Notes: generated by a model from the sequence alone, not told the origin. A DNA stretch of 64,000 nucleotides from Saprospiraceae bacterium (GCA_016710265.1 JADJJL010000001.1:1228110-1292109), one strand, 5' to 3'. Numbered from the stretch's first letter, positions 1 to 9,361 are shown. Numbers and translations are program-made.

Positions 1-69
1 CGGATGCTTTGCTTGGGAGTAAGCGAAAAAGGGGAGAATGGCCCAGAGAACAACGATTAGTTTATTCAT
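1..69 (-). CDS. N-terminus of an exported protein (partial)
   Basis: Only the first 23 codons are in the window; the gene continues to the left. The visible residues begin MNKLIVVLWAILPFFAYSQ, a basic start, a hydrophobic core and a small-residue cleavage site (AYSQ), so this is a Sec signal peptide. It is divergent from gpmI. Too little is visible to name a function. Confidence 0.6.
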   Translation of the reverse strand, partial: MNKLIVVLWAILPFFAYSQAKHP

Positions 70-150
70 TTTATAATAAATTTAAACTTATAACATATAA
101 AAGCTTCGAATCGTTCGTTTTTGAAGCGTATTTTCGCGTTTATCAAAACA

Positions 151-158
151 TAAATTTG
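151..158 (+). promoter_or_regulatory. -7 promoter box for gpmI operon
   Basis: TAAATTTG matches the Bacteroidota sigma-ABfr -7 consensus TAnnTTTG and lies 34 nt upstream of the gpmI start. No convincing -33 TTTG is visible at the expected spacing. Confidence 0.5.
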
Positions 159-192
159 CAACTTTAGGAATGAATTGGACGTTTGAAGGCTG

Positions 193-1731
193 ATGAAAAA
201 ATCTATGCTTGTGATCCTAGACGGATGGGGAATAGGTCAAAGACCTGAAGCTGATGCGATTTTACAAGCAAATACCCCGTTTTTCGATCAATTAATGAAG
301 GAATGTCCTCACTCCGAGCTCGTTACTTACGGGCCATCCGTTGGCTTACCAGTTGGACAATTTGGAAATTCTGAAGTGGGTCATATACATTTAGGAGCCG
401 GAAGGGTAGTTTGGCAAGATTTAGGTAAAATATACCAGTCATTGGAAAATGACCAACTTGTAAATAATGCGGTCATCCAAGATCTTGTAAAGTATTGCTT
501 AAGCCATCAAAAGCCACTTCATTTAATAGGATTGTTATCTGATGGGGGTGTACATAGTCATATTGACCATCTGCTTGGATTAATCAAAGTATTGGAGAAT
601 TTAGGATTGGAAAATATCTTCATCCATGCCATTTTGGATGGAAGAGATACAGATCCAAGAGCAGGAGTTCATTATGTTCAAAAACTTGAAGATTTTTTAA
701 GAGATCATAAAAGCAAATTGGCAAGTTTGATTGGCCGCTATTATGCCATGGACAGAGATAAACGATGGGAACGAACTTCTCTCGCTTATCAATTGTATAC
801 CAAAGGGGAGGGTACAATTACAGAAGACTTTATAAGTAGTCTACATCAAAGTTATGAAATTGGAATCACGGATGAATTTTTTAAGCCGGTCATTTTAAAG
901 GAAATACATGAAAAAGGACAAATTATTAATCCACATGATGCAGTTTTGTGCTTCAATTTTAGGACGGACAGACTTAGACAACTAACCACCGTATTGACTC
1001 AACAGGAAATGTTAGAATTTAGGATGTCACCACTGCCGCTCTATTTTATTACAATGACGAAGTACGATGATTCTTTTCAAAACATCAAAGTTGTTTTTGA
1101 AAAAGAGAATATTAAAGAAACGCTTGGTGAAATGATATCAAGGTTTGGATGCACTCAATTGAGAATTGCGGAAACCGAAAAATATCCACACGTTAGTTTT
1201 TTCTTTAGTGGAGGTAAGGAGACTACTTTTTCAGGTGAACGAAGAGTATTGATTCCGTCGCCAAAAGTTGCTACCTATGATCTAAAACCAGCCATGTCTG
1301 CTATAGAATTAACCGATGCGTTGGCTCATGAAATCAATCACTGGTCGCCGGATTTTATTTGTATCAATTATGCCAATGCTGATATGGTAGGTCACACAGG
1401 AGTTTTTGATGCTGTGGTTCGTGCGGTTGAAGCGGTTGATTTATGTTTACAAAAAATTGTTCCTTTGGCCAAATCCAAGGAATATCAAATCATCATTTTA
1501 GCAGATCATGGCAATGCAGAATTAATGATCAATCCAGATGGAAGTCCACACACAGCACACACTATGAATCCTGTACCTTGTATTCTAATCTCAGATGATA
1601 AAACATTGGGCATTCAAAATGGTGATTTGTGTGACATTGCACCTACCTTGCTTGATTTAATGAATTTACCCGTTCCAGCTGTGATGACAGGACATACCTT
1701 AATTACAAAGACTTCTTCAAAAAATGAATAA
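193..1731 (+). CDS. gpmI: 2,3-bisphosphoglycerate-independent phosphoglycerate mutase
   Basis: Cofactor-independent mutase interconverting 3- and 2-phosphoglycerate in glycolysis; cytosolic, Mn-dependent. Length (512 aa) is typical of the family. Visible motifs: metal-binding LDGWG with Asp10, the phosphoserine nucleophile Ser60 in QFGNSEVGH, DGRDTDP near residue 150, and the C-terminal metal ligands in ADHGNAE (near 438) and HTAHT (near 455). It is the first gene of a plus-strand run, with a TAAATTTG box 34 nt upstream, and its last 8 bases overlap the next gene. Nothing is missing from the active site. Identification is secure. Confidence 0.97.
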   Translation: MKKSMLVILDGWGIGQRPEADAILQANTPFFDQLMKECPHSELVTYGPSVGLPVGQFGNSEVGHIHLGAGRVVWQDLGKIYQSLENDQLVNNAVIQDLVKYCLSHQKPLHLIGLLSDGGVHSHIDHLLGLIKVLENLGLENIFIHAILDGRDTDPRAGVHYVQKLEDFLRDHKSKLASLIGRYYAMDRDKRWERTSLAYQLYTKGEGTITEDFISSLHQSYEIGITDEFFKPVILKEIHEKGQIINPHDAVLCFNFRTDRLRQLTTVLTQQEMLEFRMSPLPLYFITMTKYDDSFQNIKVVFEKENIKETLGEMISRFGCTQLRIAETEKYPHVSFFFSGGKETTFSGERRVLIPSPKVATYDLKPAMSAIELTDALAHEINHWSPDFICINYANADMVGHTGVFDAVVRAVEAVDLCLQKIVPLAKSKEYQIIILADHGNAELMINPDGSPHTAHTMNPVPCILISDDKTLGIQNGDLCDIAPTLLDLMNLPVPAVMTGHTLITKTSSKNE

Positions 1732-3328
1732 GGAAGTTTTGCAACTGATAGAATTTAATTCAAGAATTGGTTTATGGAAATTTTTACCAATCATTGTTTT
1801 TTTATGTAGTTGCGCAAGACAAGAGTCCCTTGAGGGAGGGCCAAAAGACATTGAACCACCGATGATCATATGGAGTAAGTCAAGTTCCAATTTGCAGACT
1901 CAGTCAAGACCACAAGAAATAAAACTTACTTTTAATGAGTGGATAAGTTTAAACAATATTCAGAATCAATTTTTGGTGTCACCAACCTTAAAATATCCAC
2001 CCGAATTTAAATTAAAAGGAAAAACACTCACGGTTCGTTTTGATGAAAAAGAAATTTTTAAAGATTCTACGACCTATTTATTTTCTCTAGGAGAATCCAT
2101 ACAAGACATTACTGAACGTAACATTGCAAAAAATTTGCAATTTGTTTTTTCAACTGGAGATTATATAGATTCAATGTGGATTGAAGGATATGTTATAAAC
2201 GCGGAAGACCTATTGGTCGTTAAAGATGCTGTAGTTAGTATGTATCTTCAACAAACGGATACTATGTTTACAAAAACAAAGCCGGACCTTTATGTAAAGA
2301 CAGATGAAAAAGGATATTTCAAAATTTCATATCTAAAACCAAGCAAATATTATTTATTTGCCTTGAAAGATAATAATCAGAATAATTTTTACGATTTGTC
2401 TTCCGAAAGTTTTGCATTTTTTGATTCAAGTATTGATTTAAAAACGGATACCCTTCGAAGTTATAAATTACTTTTGTCTTCACCCATACCGGATATAAAA
2501 ATTTCTCAAACCAATTCTCGACCTGGCTTTCTTAAGATGAAGTTTACCGGTAAATTATCAAATTACATTTGGTCCGCTCCAGGGGCCATCAAGACCAGTT
2601 CACTTTATCAGGGCGATAGTCTGACCATCTGGTATCAATCCAAGGATTCTGTTTATGGTGTGCTTCAATATCAACAAAAGATTGATAGCTTTATACTTTC
2701 TCCGTGGACTGGAGAGGATCAAAAAACTGATACCATTGAATTGCGGGCTATGAAGTATGTTTTAAGACCAAATGAAGAATTGGTATTGGAATCTACGCAT
2801 CCCATTCTAGAATGGGATCTCACAAAATTATCTGTATTGCCTGAGTTACCATACCAAATTAATTTAGACAGTTTAAAACCAACTTCTATTTTGATTAATT
2901 TTAATCCAAATACGGAGGAGAAAATATCCGTGCTATGGAGTTCTGGTTTTGTTAAATATTGGAATGGGGCCATTAGTAATGCTGATAGCATTGGGATTAG
3001 TATTGTTTTAAAAGAAAGCCTTTCAGGATTGAAAGTAAAAGTTGAACATTTAAAGGAAGGAGAAAATTATATTTTTAGATTGTTGAAAAATAAAAACATC
3101 ATTAAAGAAGTATTTATTAAATCAGCTGGTCAAAATTTTGATTTGGAATTTAAAAATCTGGATCCCGGAAAGTATCAATTTTCTGTGATAGAAGATCGTA
3201 ATGGAAACCAACAGTGGGATCCGGGTTCGTATCTTCATAAAACGCAACCAGAATCTATTCTTATCTTTGAAGTAGAAGAATTGAGACCAGATTGGGATGT
3301 TGAGCAAAAAATAAATTTAGAAAAATGA
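1724..3328 (+). CDS. Large Ig-like domain lipoprotein
   Basis: 534-aa surface or periplasmic lipoprotein. The lipobox FLCSC puts the lipidated Cys at about residue 30, followed by a Bacteroidota family hallmark, a GGPKDxxPP stretch. Residues ~45-130 resemble an SbsA-type Ig-like domain (Big_5) with LTFNEWI and a SPTLKYPPEFKLKGKTL-like segment. The remainder looks like beta-rich repeats, including a carboxypeptidase-regulatory-like segment near 200-240 (DEKGYFKISYLKPSKYYLF). The molecular function of this family is unknown. It overlaps gpmI by 8 nt and lptB by 4 nt (ATGA), so it is translationally coupled on both sides. The conserved linkage to lptB could hint at an envelope role, but that is inference. 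Confidence 0.8.
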   Translation: MNKEVLQLIEFNSRIGLWKFLPIIVFLCSCARQESLEGGPKDIEPPMIIWSKSSSNLQTQSRPQEIKLTFNEWISLNNIQNQFLVSPTLKYPPEFKLKGKTLTVRFDEKEIFKDSTTYLFSLGESIQDITERNIAKNLQFVFSTGDYIDSMWIEGYVINAEDLLVVKDAVVSMYLQQTDTMFTKTKPDLYVKTDEKGYFKISYLKPSKYYLFALKDNNQNNFYDLSSESFAFFDSSIDLKTDTLRSYKLLLSSPIPDIKISQTNSRPGFLKMKFTGKLSNYIWSAPGAIKTSSLYQGDSLTIWYQSKDSVYGVLQYQQKIDSFILSPWTGEDQKTDTIELRAMKYVLRPNEELVLESTHPILEWDLTKLSVLPELPYQINLDSLKPTSILINFNPNTEEKISVLWSSGFVKYWNGAISNADSIGISIVLKESLSGLKVKVEHLKEGENYIFRLLKNKNIIKEVFIKSAGQNFDLEFKNLDPGKYQFSVIEDRNGNQQWDPGSYLHKTQPESILIFEVEELRPDWDVEQKINLEK

Positions 3329-4062
3329 AACTACGCACGACAGAATTGATAAAAAATTATGGTGCACGTACCGTTGTGAATGGAGTTTCGATAGATGTGT
3401 CACAAGGTGAAATAGTTGGTCTTCTGGGTCCAAATGGTGCTGGAAAGACGACTACATTTTATATGATTGTGGGATTCATTACACCGAATGAAGGTAAAGT
3501 GTATTTAAATGATGAAGAAATTACGCAGGATGCCATGTATATGCGTGCTCGTAAGGGTTTGGGTTATTTACCTCAAGAACCTTCTGTGTTTAGAAAATTG
3601 ACCGTTGAGGACAATATCAAGGCCATTTTGGAAATGAGAGGATTAAGCAAACAGGAACAAAAAGATCAATTGGAAAATTTAATCGATGAATTTGCATTAC
3701 ACAAAGTTAGGAAGAATTCCGGCGATTCTCTTTCAGGAGGAGAGCGAAGGAGGACTGAAATTGCCAGAGCACTTGCTTCTAATCCTAAATTTATTTTATT
3801 GGATGAACCATTTGCAGGAATTGATCCAATCGCAGTGGAGGATATTCAATCGATCGTAGAAAAACTAAAAGACAAAAATATTGGAATTTTAATCACGGAC
3901 CACAATGTACAAGAAACCCTTTCTATTACTGATAGAGCATATTTAATATTTGAAGGAAAAATACTGATGAGTGGAACCGCTGAAGAGCTGGCCGCAGATG
4001 AAAAGGTGCGAAAAGTGTATTTGGGACAAAATTTTGAATTGAAAAAGAAAAAATCAGTTTAA
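3325..4062 (+). CDS. lptB: LPS export ABC transporter ATPase LptB
   Basis: ATPase that powers LptFG-mediated extraction of lipopolysaccharide from the inner membrane. All ABC elements are present in 245 aa: Walker A GPNGAGKTTT (~35-44), Q-loop YLPQEPSVF, signature LSGGERRRTEIARAL, Walker B FILLDEPFAGIDP, and the switch His in ITDHNVQETL. The GERRRTEIARAL signature and the LITDHNV motif are characteristic of LptB rather than amino-acid importers. The start overlaps the upstream stop in ATGA. Partners LptF/G are not in the window, which is normal for this phylum. Confidence 0.95.
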   Translation: MKLRTTELIKNYGARTVVNGVSIDVSQGEIVGLLGPNGAGKTTTFYMIVGFITPNEGKVYLNDEEITQDAMYMRARKGLGYLPQEPSVFRKLTVEDNIKAILEMRGLSKQEQKDQLENLIDEFALHKVRKNSGDSLSGGERRRTEIARALASNPKFILLDEPFAGIDPIAVEDIQSIVEKLKDKNIGILITDHNVQETLSITDRAYLIFEGKILMSGTAEELAADEKVRKVYLGQNFELKKKKSV

Positions 4063-4064
4063 AG

Positions 4065-4301
4065 ATGATTAAATGTTATGTAGCGATGGTTGTGTTCTTC
4101 CTGTCCAGTTGTGGTATTTCTACCAGCGATGTGGAAGTCATTTCATTTCGGATTGCGGATAGCACTTTTCAAGCCAATACTGCACACTATTTTAAAGAAG
4201 CTGATTCTCTATGTGGAGTATTGGAAGGAAATAAATTAAATTATTGGATTGATTCTTTGTTGGCCCAAAGGCGTGAAGAAGTAAATGCCTTAAGAAGATG
4301 A
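4065..4301 (+). CDS. Small lipoprotein
   Basis: 78-aa predicted lipoprotein: a short hydrophobic N-terminus ends in lipobox FLSSC (Cys at ~16). The mature part is short and charged, ending in a helical QRREEVNALRR. No family recognised. It begins 2 nt after lptB and overlaps the next gene by 4 nt, so it belongs to the gpmI-lptB operon; an envelope role is only guilt by association. Confidence 0.6.
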   Translation: MIKCYVAMVVFFLSSCGISTSDVEVISFRIADSTFQANTAHYFKEADSLCGVLEGNKLNYWIDSLLAQRREEVNALRR

Positions 4302-4630
4302 AAAGTACGGGAGTTTTCTTTTTATGGGTATTGATTTTATTCGGATGTGGGAATGAGCAAAGCAGTCGGATTGAGGAAATGACTCAAATTAAACTGGAGG
4401 AGAGGAAGTCAAAATTTATCAATGAACGAATGTTGGATTGCTATCGTAAAACTATAGGAAAGGCTCAATCGATTTCTGATTCCATTCTTAGAATCGAATC
4501 CAAAATTCAAAAATTTGATAGTATTCCTGTGCCATATGATACCTTTAAACCATCTAAACCAGAGATTATTTTTCCTCCTTTTATAAAGCCTAAAAGAATC
4601 GATGAAGATACTATCATCAAAAAATTGTGA
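4298..4630 (+). CDS. Small lipoprotein
   Basis: 110-aa predicted lipoprotein with lipobox ILFGC (Cys near residue 17). The first half of the mature protein (about 20-75) is highly charged and probably helical or coiled-coil (EEMTQIKLEERKSKF); the C-terminal half is proline-rich (PKPEIIFPPFIKPKR). Its ATG overlaps the stop of the preceding small lipoprotein gene (ATGA). No homologous family recognised. Confidence 0.6.
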   Translation: MKSTGVFFLWVLILFGCGNEQSSRIEEMTQIKLEERKSKFINERMLDCYRKTIGKAQSISDSILRIESKIQKFDSIPVPYDTFKPSKPEIIFPPFIKPKRIDEDTIIKKL

Positions 4631-4650
4631 TCTAAATTTTATTTTAATTA

Positions 4651-5016
4651 ATGCTCTCTATTGGTAAATTTCTATTAAGTTTTAAATATGCCTGGCAGGG
4701 TTTTATAAAGTTATTGCAATCCGAACAAAATACCAGAGTGCATTTGTTTTTTAGTGTTTTGGTCTTGGTCCTTGCTTTTTATTTTAATGTAGAACGATAT
4801 GAATGGTTGGCACTCCTGATTTGTATAGCCTTGGTTTGGTCCGCGGAGATTATAAATACCGCCATCGAAAATTTGGCAAATGTAGTTTCTCCAGAGTACC
4901 ATGAAAAAATTAAAACCGTCAAAGATTTAGCAGCAGCAGGAGTTTTGTTTTGTGCATTCATATCTATTATTATAGGCACGATCATTTTTGGAAATAAATT
5001 ATGGGAATTTTTATAG
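4651..5016 (+). CDS. dgkA: Diacylglycerol/undecaprenol kinase family protein
   Basis: 121-aa integral membrane lipid kinase of the DgkA family. In this phylum and in Gram-positives such short proteins usually phosphorylate undecaprenol rather than diacylglycerol. Visible: N-terminal amphipathic helix (FKYAWQGF), the RVH motif, three hydrophobic segments (~30-47, 52-68, 95-117), the catalytic signature SAEIINTAIENL, and the second conserved motif KDLAAAGVL. It starts 20 nt after the preceding gene and is probably the last cistron of the operon, since lspA carries its own promoter box. Substrate choice cannot be read from sequence. Confidence 0.9.
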   Translation: MLSIGKFLLSFKYAWQGFIKLLQSEQNTRVHLFFSVLVLVLAFYFNVERYEWLALLICIALVWSAEIINTAIENLANVVSPEYHEKIKTVKDLAAAGVLFCAFISIIIGTIIFGNKLWEFL

Positions 5017-5113
5017 ATGCAGATTGAATTGGATTTAACATTTTTATTATTCTTCGGATTGCATCAATGACATTGACTGAAATTATTATTAATTATTAGA
5101 AAGAGGATATCAC

Positions 5114-5121
5114 TAACTTTG
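5114..5121 (+). promoter_or_regulatory. -7 promoter box for lspA, leaderless geometry
   Basis: TAACTTTG (TAnnTTTG consensus) ends only 4 nt before the lspA ATG at 5126. If transcription starts 4-5 nt after the box, as is usual for this promoter type, the mRNA begins at the start codon. Confidence 0.55.
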
Positions 5122-5125
5122 CACA

Positions 5126-5824
5126 ATGAAAAATCGCAGTTATTGGACGATGGCCATCGCAGTCATCATTTTGGTTTTACTATTTGATCAGATCTTAAAA
5201 ATATGGGTTAAGACAACCATGTTTCAAGGTCAGGAACATTTAATTTTAGGCATGAGTTGGGCCCGAATTCATTTTGTGGAGAACGAAGGAATGGCTTTTG
5301 GTATTAGCCTGGGCAATAGTGTGGGTAAATTGCTGTTGAGCTTATTTAGGATAGTGGCTGTTTTCTTTTTGTTTTTTATTCTTTGGAGGCTTATCAAGGC
5401 GCAGGAAAAACCAATCATCGTGGTTTCCTTTAGTTTGATACTTGCAGGAGCCATGGGCAATATTATAGACAGCGTCTTTTATGGGTTGATCTTTTCCAAT
5501 TCACCTTATCATGGTGGGGTTGCCAGCTTATTTCCGGAAGATGGCGGTTATGCACCGGCACTGATGGGAAAGGTCGTAGATATGTTTTATTTTCCAATGA
5601 TTCAAACTCAATGGCCTGAATGGATTCCGGGATGGGGAGGTCAGGAATTTGAATTTTTTAGGCCTGTTTTCAATGTGGCGGATTCTTCTATTTTTTGTGG
5701 AATATGTTTGTTCTTAATCTTTTATCGTCATTTAAAGACCAGTTCTTTGACAGAACATCCCAAAACAGAGAATGCCTATAAAAAGGAAACTTCCGATACA
5801 AATGCACCGGAAGTATCAGAGTAA
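5126..5824 (+). CDS. lspA: Lipoprotein signal peptidase (SPII)
   Basis: Aspartyl protease of the inner membrane that cleaves prolipoprotein signal peptides at the lipidated Cys. Four membrane segments; conserved family motifs VENEGMAFGI, AGAMGNIIDS and FNVADSSIFCG contain the two catalytic Asp residues. At 232 aa it is longer than the ~160-aa enterobacterial enzyme: there is an insertion between the two Asp motifs (~residues 120-175, rich in Gly, Pro and Trp) and a hydrophilic C-terminal tail. Such extensions are common in Bacteroidota LspA. It fits a window rich in lipoproteins. Convergent with the ArsR gene at 5853. Confidence 0.95.
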   Translation: MKNRSYWTMAIAVIILVLLFDQILKIWVKTTMFQGQEHLILGMSWARIHFVENEGMAFGISLGNSVGKLLLSLFRIVAVFFLFFILWRLIKAQEKPIIVVSFSLILAGAMGNIIDSVFYGLIFSNSPYHGGVASLFPEDGGYAPALMGKVVDMFYFPMIQTQWPEWIPGWGGQEFEFFRPVFNVADSSIFCGICLFLIFYRHLKTSSLTEHPKTENAYKKETSDTNAPEVSE

Positions 5825-5852
5825 AAAATTTGCTGAAGGTAGATTTATACCG

Positions 5853-6173
5853 TTAAGCTGACTTTTTACTTTTCCCTAAAAAATTGGCTACGGCTATCTG
5901 GGCGCGGTCCACACATTCATAATTGATGTGACAATGAACATATTTACCGTTTTTCTCAGTAAAAATAACACCTGCCAGCCTGAGAATGCTCAAATGCTGA
6001 GAGGTGACGGATTGTTCAATTTTCAAAGAATTGTAAATTTTGTTAACATTTACATTTCCCTGACTGTCAATAAATTGGAGAATTTGGAGGCGCAGTGGAT
6101 GAGCCAAAGCTCTCATCAGTTCGCATGAGTAATCAAGCTTAACTGCATTAAAAGTTACCTTAGTCTTCTTCAT
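5853..6173 (-). CDS. ArsR-type winged-helix regulator
   Basis: 106-aa DNA-binding protein of the ArsR/SmtB fold: MRALAHPLRLQIL (helix 1-2), recognition helix IEQSVTSQHLSILRLAGVI and a beta-wing with EKNGKYVHCHI. The metal-binding ELCVCDL motif of ArsR/SmtB sensors is absent and the two cysteines are not in sensing positions, so it is probably not a metal sensor. It is a paralogue of the next gene. Ligand and targets unknown. Confidence 0.85.
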   Translation of the reverse strand: MKKTKVTFNAVKLDYSCELMRALAHPLRLQILQFIDSQGNVNVNKIYNSLKIEQSVTSQHLSILRLAGVIFTEKNGKYVHCHINYECVDRAQIAVANFLGKSKKSA

Positions 6174-6352
6174 TGAAGTTTCTTATTTTGATTTTCGTAG
6201 TTGACCTTGTCGCCACAAATATCTAAAGAATTTTGGAATTACAAAACAAATATTACAATTTTTTTAAATTTGTTTTGTGGTCATTTAAAAGGAGTAAGGC
6301 AGTGTGTTGGTAAAATCAAGAGCTAAGACTTCGGAATTGGGATGGTTTTGAC

Positions 6353-6691
6353 TTATCCAGCCAAGTCTTCCACCAGATTAGAAATTTGGTTAAGACGATC
6401 ACGGTCTAATGAATAGTAGATGAATTTTCCCTGGCGGTCTGTGGCCACCACTCCCGCTCTTCTCAAAATTGCCAAATGTTGAGAAGCAACAGATTGCTCT
6501 AACCTGAGCTTGATGTAGATGTCGGTCACAGTAAGTTTGTCCTGTTCTTCCAAAAGGTCTATTACCCTTTGGCGCAGTTTATGGTTAACTGCTCTCAGCA
6601 CAAGTACCGCTTTCCTTAAGTCAGCATAGTCGAGCTGTACTTCTTTACCGCCCCTTTTTAACGTAATCGTTTCGTTCCTTTTATTTTTCAT
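6353..6691 (-). CDS. ArsR-type winged-helix regulator
   Basis: 112 aa from the chosen ATG at 6691 (the frame is open to 6730, but the extension has no family similarity). Helix-turn-helix region LEQSVASQHLAILRRAGVV followed by wing TDRQGKFIYYSLD. No metal-site cysteines. It is related to the neighbouring regulator at 5853-6173 throughout the recognition helix and wing; 179 nt of AT-rich sequence separates them. A tandem duplication is the simplest reading. Confidence 0.85.
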   Translation of the reverse strand: MKNKRNETITLKRGGKEVQLDYADLRKAVLVLRAVNHKLRQRVIDLLEEQDKLTVTDIYIKLRLEQSVASQHLAILRRAGVVATDRQGKFIYYSLDRDRLNQISNLVEDLAG

Positions 6692-6844
6692 GTCAGAGAA
6701 TTTGATAAAATGTGTAATAACGATTACCATTGATACAAATTCAATGCCAAAAGCAGAATCACATTCTGTTTATTTTATCATTCAGCTTATATTTATATTT
6801 AACATATATAATCAACAATCCCTTTTCCATTTTGATTCAATCAA

Positions 6845-7567
6845 TTAGCTTAATTTTTGCTTTGGTATTGTAATATATGGATCATAGAGATACAATGGGT
6901 TAAATTGATGCAGATCACTGTAATGGCCAAGTTGGAAAAGTTTAAAGGCAGGACGAACCTGGTGAAAAGCCTGTGGATTGATATATATAAGATGCTGATG
7001 AGTGATATTTTTAAAAACTAATTCATCGTGCTGACTGAAGATCAAAGCCGGAAGATTGCTCCAAAATTCAAAATGCTCCAGGTCTCCTTCAATCAAAGAA
7101 CCCAGGGTTTCCGTATTTTGATTAAATGTTGCTCCAACAAATTGATTTCGTCTGGTGTGCAGGATAACCCCAAAGTTTTCAAATGACAAGGAAAGATCAG
7201 AGATTTGCGCAAGACCAGCCCATGCCCAGCATTCCAAAGTGGGAATGGCAAGTAATGGTAGGTTTAAAGAAACGCATAAGCCCTTGGCGAAGGAAATACC
7301 GGATCTTAGTGCTGTGTAGGACCCTGGACCGCTATTGACAGAAATGGCCCCTATATCTTTTAACTTGAGTTCAGATTTTTCAAGACAATCTCTAACAAGT
7401 CTGGAAAAATCAGCAATAGGATCAGCTTTAGACAAAGAACTGTGTATTAATTTACCATCCTCACTGATGGCCACAGAACATTCAGGAGTGCTTGCATCCA
7501 GATGCAATATTCTGATAGGGTCCTCAGCCTTTCTTTTGGAGTATGGCACTGTATTGCTTAGGGTCAT
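6845..7567 (-). CDS. tsaB: tRNA t6A biosynthesis protein TsaB
   Basis: TsaB scaffolds TsaD in the complex that transfers threonylcarbamoyl to A37 of ANN-decoding tRNAs; cytosolic. The N-terminal ASKHA fold motif HLDASTPECSVAI and the conserved SGPGSYTALRSGISFAKG segment identify it. Length 240 aa is normal. Its start lies 44 nt inside the end of the upstream protease gene; no later Met is available before the conserved HLDAS motif, so a real overlap is likely (or a non-ATG start). Co-transcribed with the protease. Confidence 0.92.
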   Translation of the reverse strand: MTLSNTVPYSKRKAEDPIRILHLDASTPECSVAISEDGKLIHSSLSKADPIADFSRLVRDCLEKSELKLKDIGAISVNSGPGSYTALRSGISFAKGLCVSLNLPLLAIPTLECWAWAGLAQISDLSLSFENFGVILHTRRNQFVGATFNQNTETLGSLIEGDLEHFEFWSNLPALIFSQHDELVFKNITHQHLIYINPQAFHQVRPAFKLFQLGHYSDLHQFNPLYLYDPYITIPKQKLS

Positions 7568-9167
7568 TTAATATTTTGGAAGCTTCCTTGACCAATGGAT
7601 CGTGGACCAAACGATTTTTCAACAATCCTTTTTCAAAAAAACTTCTTTCCACAATTTGCTCACCAATCACCAGGGCAATTCTTTCTTTGTGTATAGAAAT
7701 TTGATTCCATTGATCGTTTTCTAAACTTAATCTTATGCTTTTCAACTCTTTAGAAAGATCTAGATCCTTGTTAACTTTAGCCAGGCTGTCCAATTCATTC
7801 ATTTTATTTTCTAGGGGTGATTGGTCATCAAATTTATTTTTCCTCAAATAGCTTATAAATTCTTCGATGTCCGGAAATGAATATGAAATAGGGTCTGTAG
7901 GTGCAGGATGTTTTAAAGAATACTCTGTCACATATTTAAATATCCAGTTGTCATTGATTAATTTTTGGACAATGTCTGGATAATTGGCATCTTTTAATTG
8001 GATGTCCGGTAAAACTCCTCCTCCATCATAGACCAATCGTCCATTTTTAGTTTTGTAACTAGAGCGCAATGAATCCGGCAGGTCAATTTTATTTCCTTCT
8101 TCATCATAGCGTACACTTTGGATGCATCGACCGGAAGGTATATAGTATTTAGATATGGTTAGTTTAACCTTGGCATTGTATCCAACATCCTTGGTATTTT
8201 GGACCAAGCCTTTTCCATAAGAAATTTGCCCAATGACTACACCTCGATCCAGATCCTGCATGGCCCCACTCACAATCTCAGAGGCCGAAGCCGAATGACC
8301 ATTGATGAGTACAGCCAATGGAATCTCGTCATCCACCGGAGATAACTTGGTGTGGTACACTTGGTTGGTTTCCTTTAATTTGCCCCGGGTGCTCGCAATC
8401 AGTTGACCTTGTGGTACGAAAGTATTGCAGACATTCACTGCTTCATGAAGTAAACCTCCGCCATTTTCTCTTAAGTCCAAAATGACTCCTCTCATACCAG
8501 GATGCTCTTTCTTCAATTTAATGAGCGCCTCCTGTACATTTTTACCAGCATTGTCTGTAAAAGTAATCAGATATATATAGCCTATAGAGTCTGGCAATAT
8601 AGTAGAATAAGGCACATTGGGGATATTGACCTCATCCCTGACTATTTTAAATAACTTGGGAGTAGTTTCGCCTGGGCGCAAAACCTTCACTTCCACTTCG
8701 GATTTTGGAGTTCCTCTCATGATTTGATAAAGGTCTTCGCTGTCTTTACCCTTGGCATCTAATCCATTAACCTCCAATACCTGATCCCCAATTCTTAATC
8801 CAGCGGTATGGGCAGGATAAGATTCATAAACTTCAGTGATGGTTACATATTCTCCAATTTTGCGGGCTTTGGCGCCAATTCCATTGTATTTGCCTTCAAT
8901 TACTAGTCTATAATTTTCAATTTGAGCCTCAGAAATGTAGTTGGTAAAGGGATCCAATGATTTGAGCATCGCGTCAATACCGGTTTTCATTAATTTGGAA
9001 GGATCGGTCTCATCCACATAATGCGCGTTGATCTCTTTGTATAGGTTACTGAAGATTTCTATATTTTTGGTGATTTCAAAATATTTATTATAGTTTAAAA
9101 AAGCAGCACCACTGATTAAAACGGCAAGCAGCATGGAACTTAAGATTAGTATTCTATCTTTTTTCAT
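7524..9167 (-). CDS. S41 family C-terminal processing peptidase
   Basis: 547-aa periplasmic serine protease of the CtpA/Prc class. Residues ~5-25 form a signal anchor; a PDZ domain covers ~85-170 (RIGDQVLEVNG); the S41 core ~190-370 carries the nucleophile Ser in GHSASASEIVSGA and the catalytic Lys in SYGKGLVQ, giving the Ser-Lys dyad. The remaining ~150 aa form a helical C-terminal extension. Family members trim C-termini of periplasmic or secreted proteins. Substrate unknown. Its 3' end overlaps tsaB by 44 nt. Confidence 0.93.
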   Translation of the reverse strand: MKKDRILILSSMLLAVLISGAAFLNYNKYFEITKNIEIFSNLYKEINAHYVDETDPSKLMKTGIDAMLKSLDPFTNYISEAQIENYRLVIEGKYNGIGAKARKIGEYVTITEVYESYPAHTAGLRIGDQVLEVNGLDAKGKDSEDLYQIMRGTPKSEVEVKVLRPGETTPKLFKIVRDEVNIPNVPYSTILPDSIGYIYLITFTDNAGKNVQEALIKLKKEHPGMRGVILDLRENGGGLLHEAVNVCNTFVPQGQLIASTRGKLKETNQVYHTKLSPVDDEIPLAVLINGHSASASEIVSGAMQDLDRGVVIGQISYGKGLVQNTKDVGYNAKVKLTISKYYIPSGRCIQSVRYDEEGNKIDLPDSLRSSYKTKNGRLVYDGGGVLPDIQLKDANYPDIVQKLINDNWIFKYVTEYSLKHPAPTDPISYSFPDIEEFISYLRKNKFDDQSPLENKMNELDSLAKVNKDLDLSKELKSIRLSLENDQWNQISIHKERIALVIGEQIVERSFFEKGLLKNRLVHDPLVKEASKILNDPKQYSAILQKKG

Positions 9168-9361
9168 ATGATTGGTTCAAATAACTATGACAGTACAAAC
9201 GAATCCCCTCAAATGTTTATTGGACCCAGTCCTTTTGCATTCGAGCAAAGCATTGACATTTAAGAAAATAATAAGGGTTTGGACCCAAGTCCATTTTTTT
9301 TACTTTGTTCAAAGAGTGGATTGACCATTTATTTTTAAACAATTTTAATAATTCAATCCAA

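Noticed and set aside
9276..9301. TGGAC/GTCCA hairpin followed by T-run
   Set aside because: Only five base pairs and oriented plus, while both neighbouring genes are on the minus strand; too weak to call a terminator.
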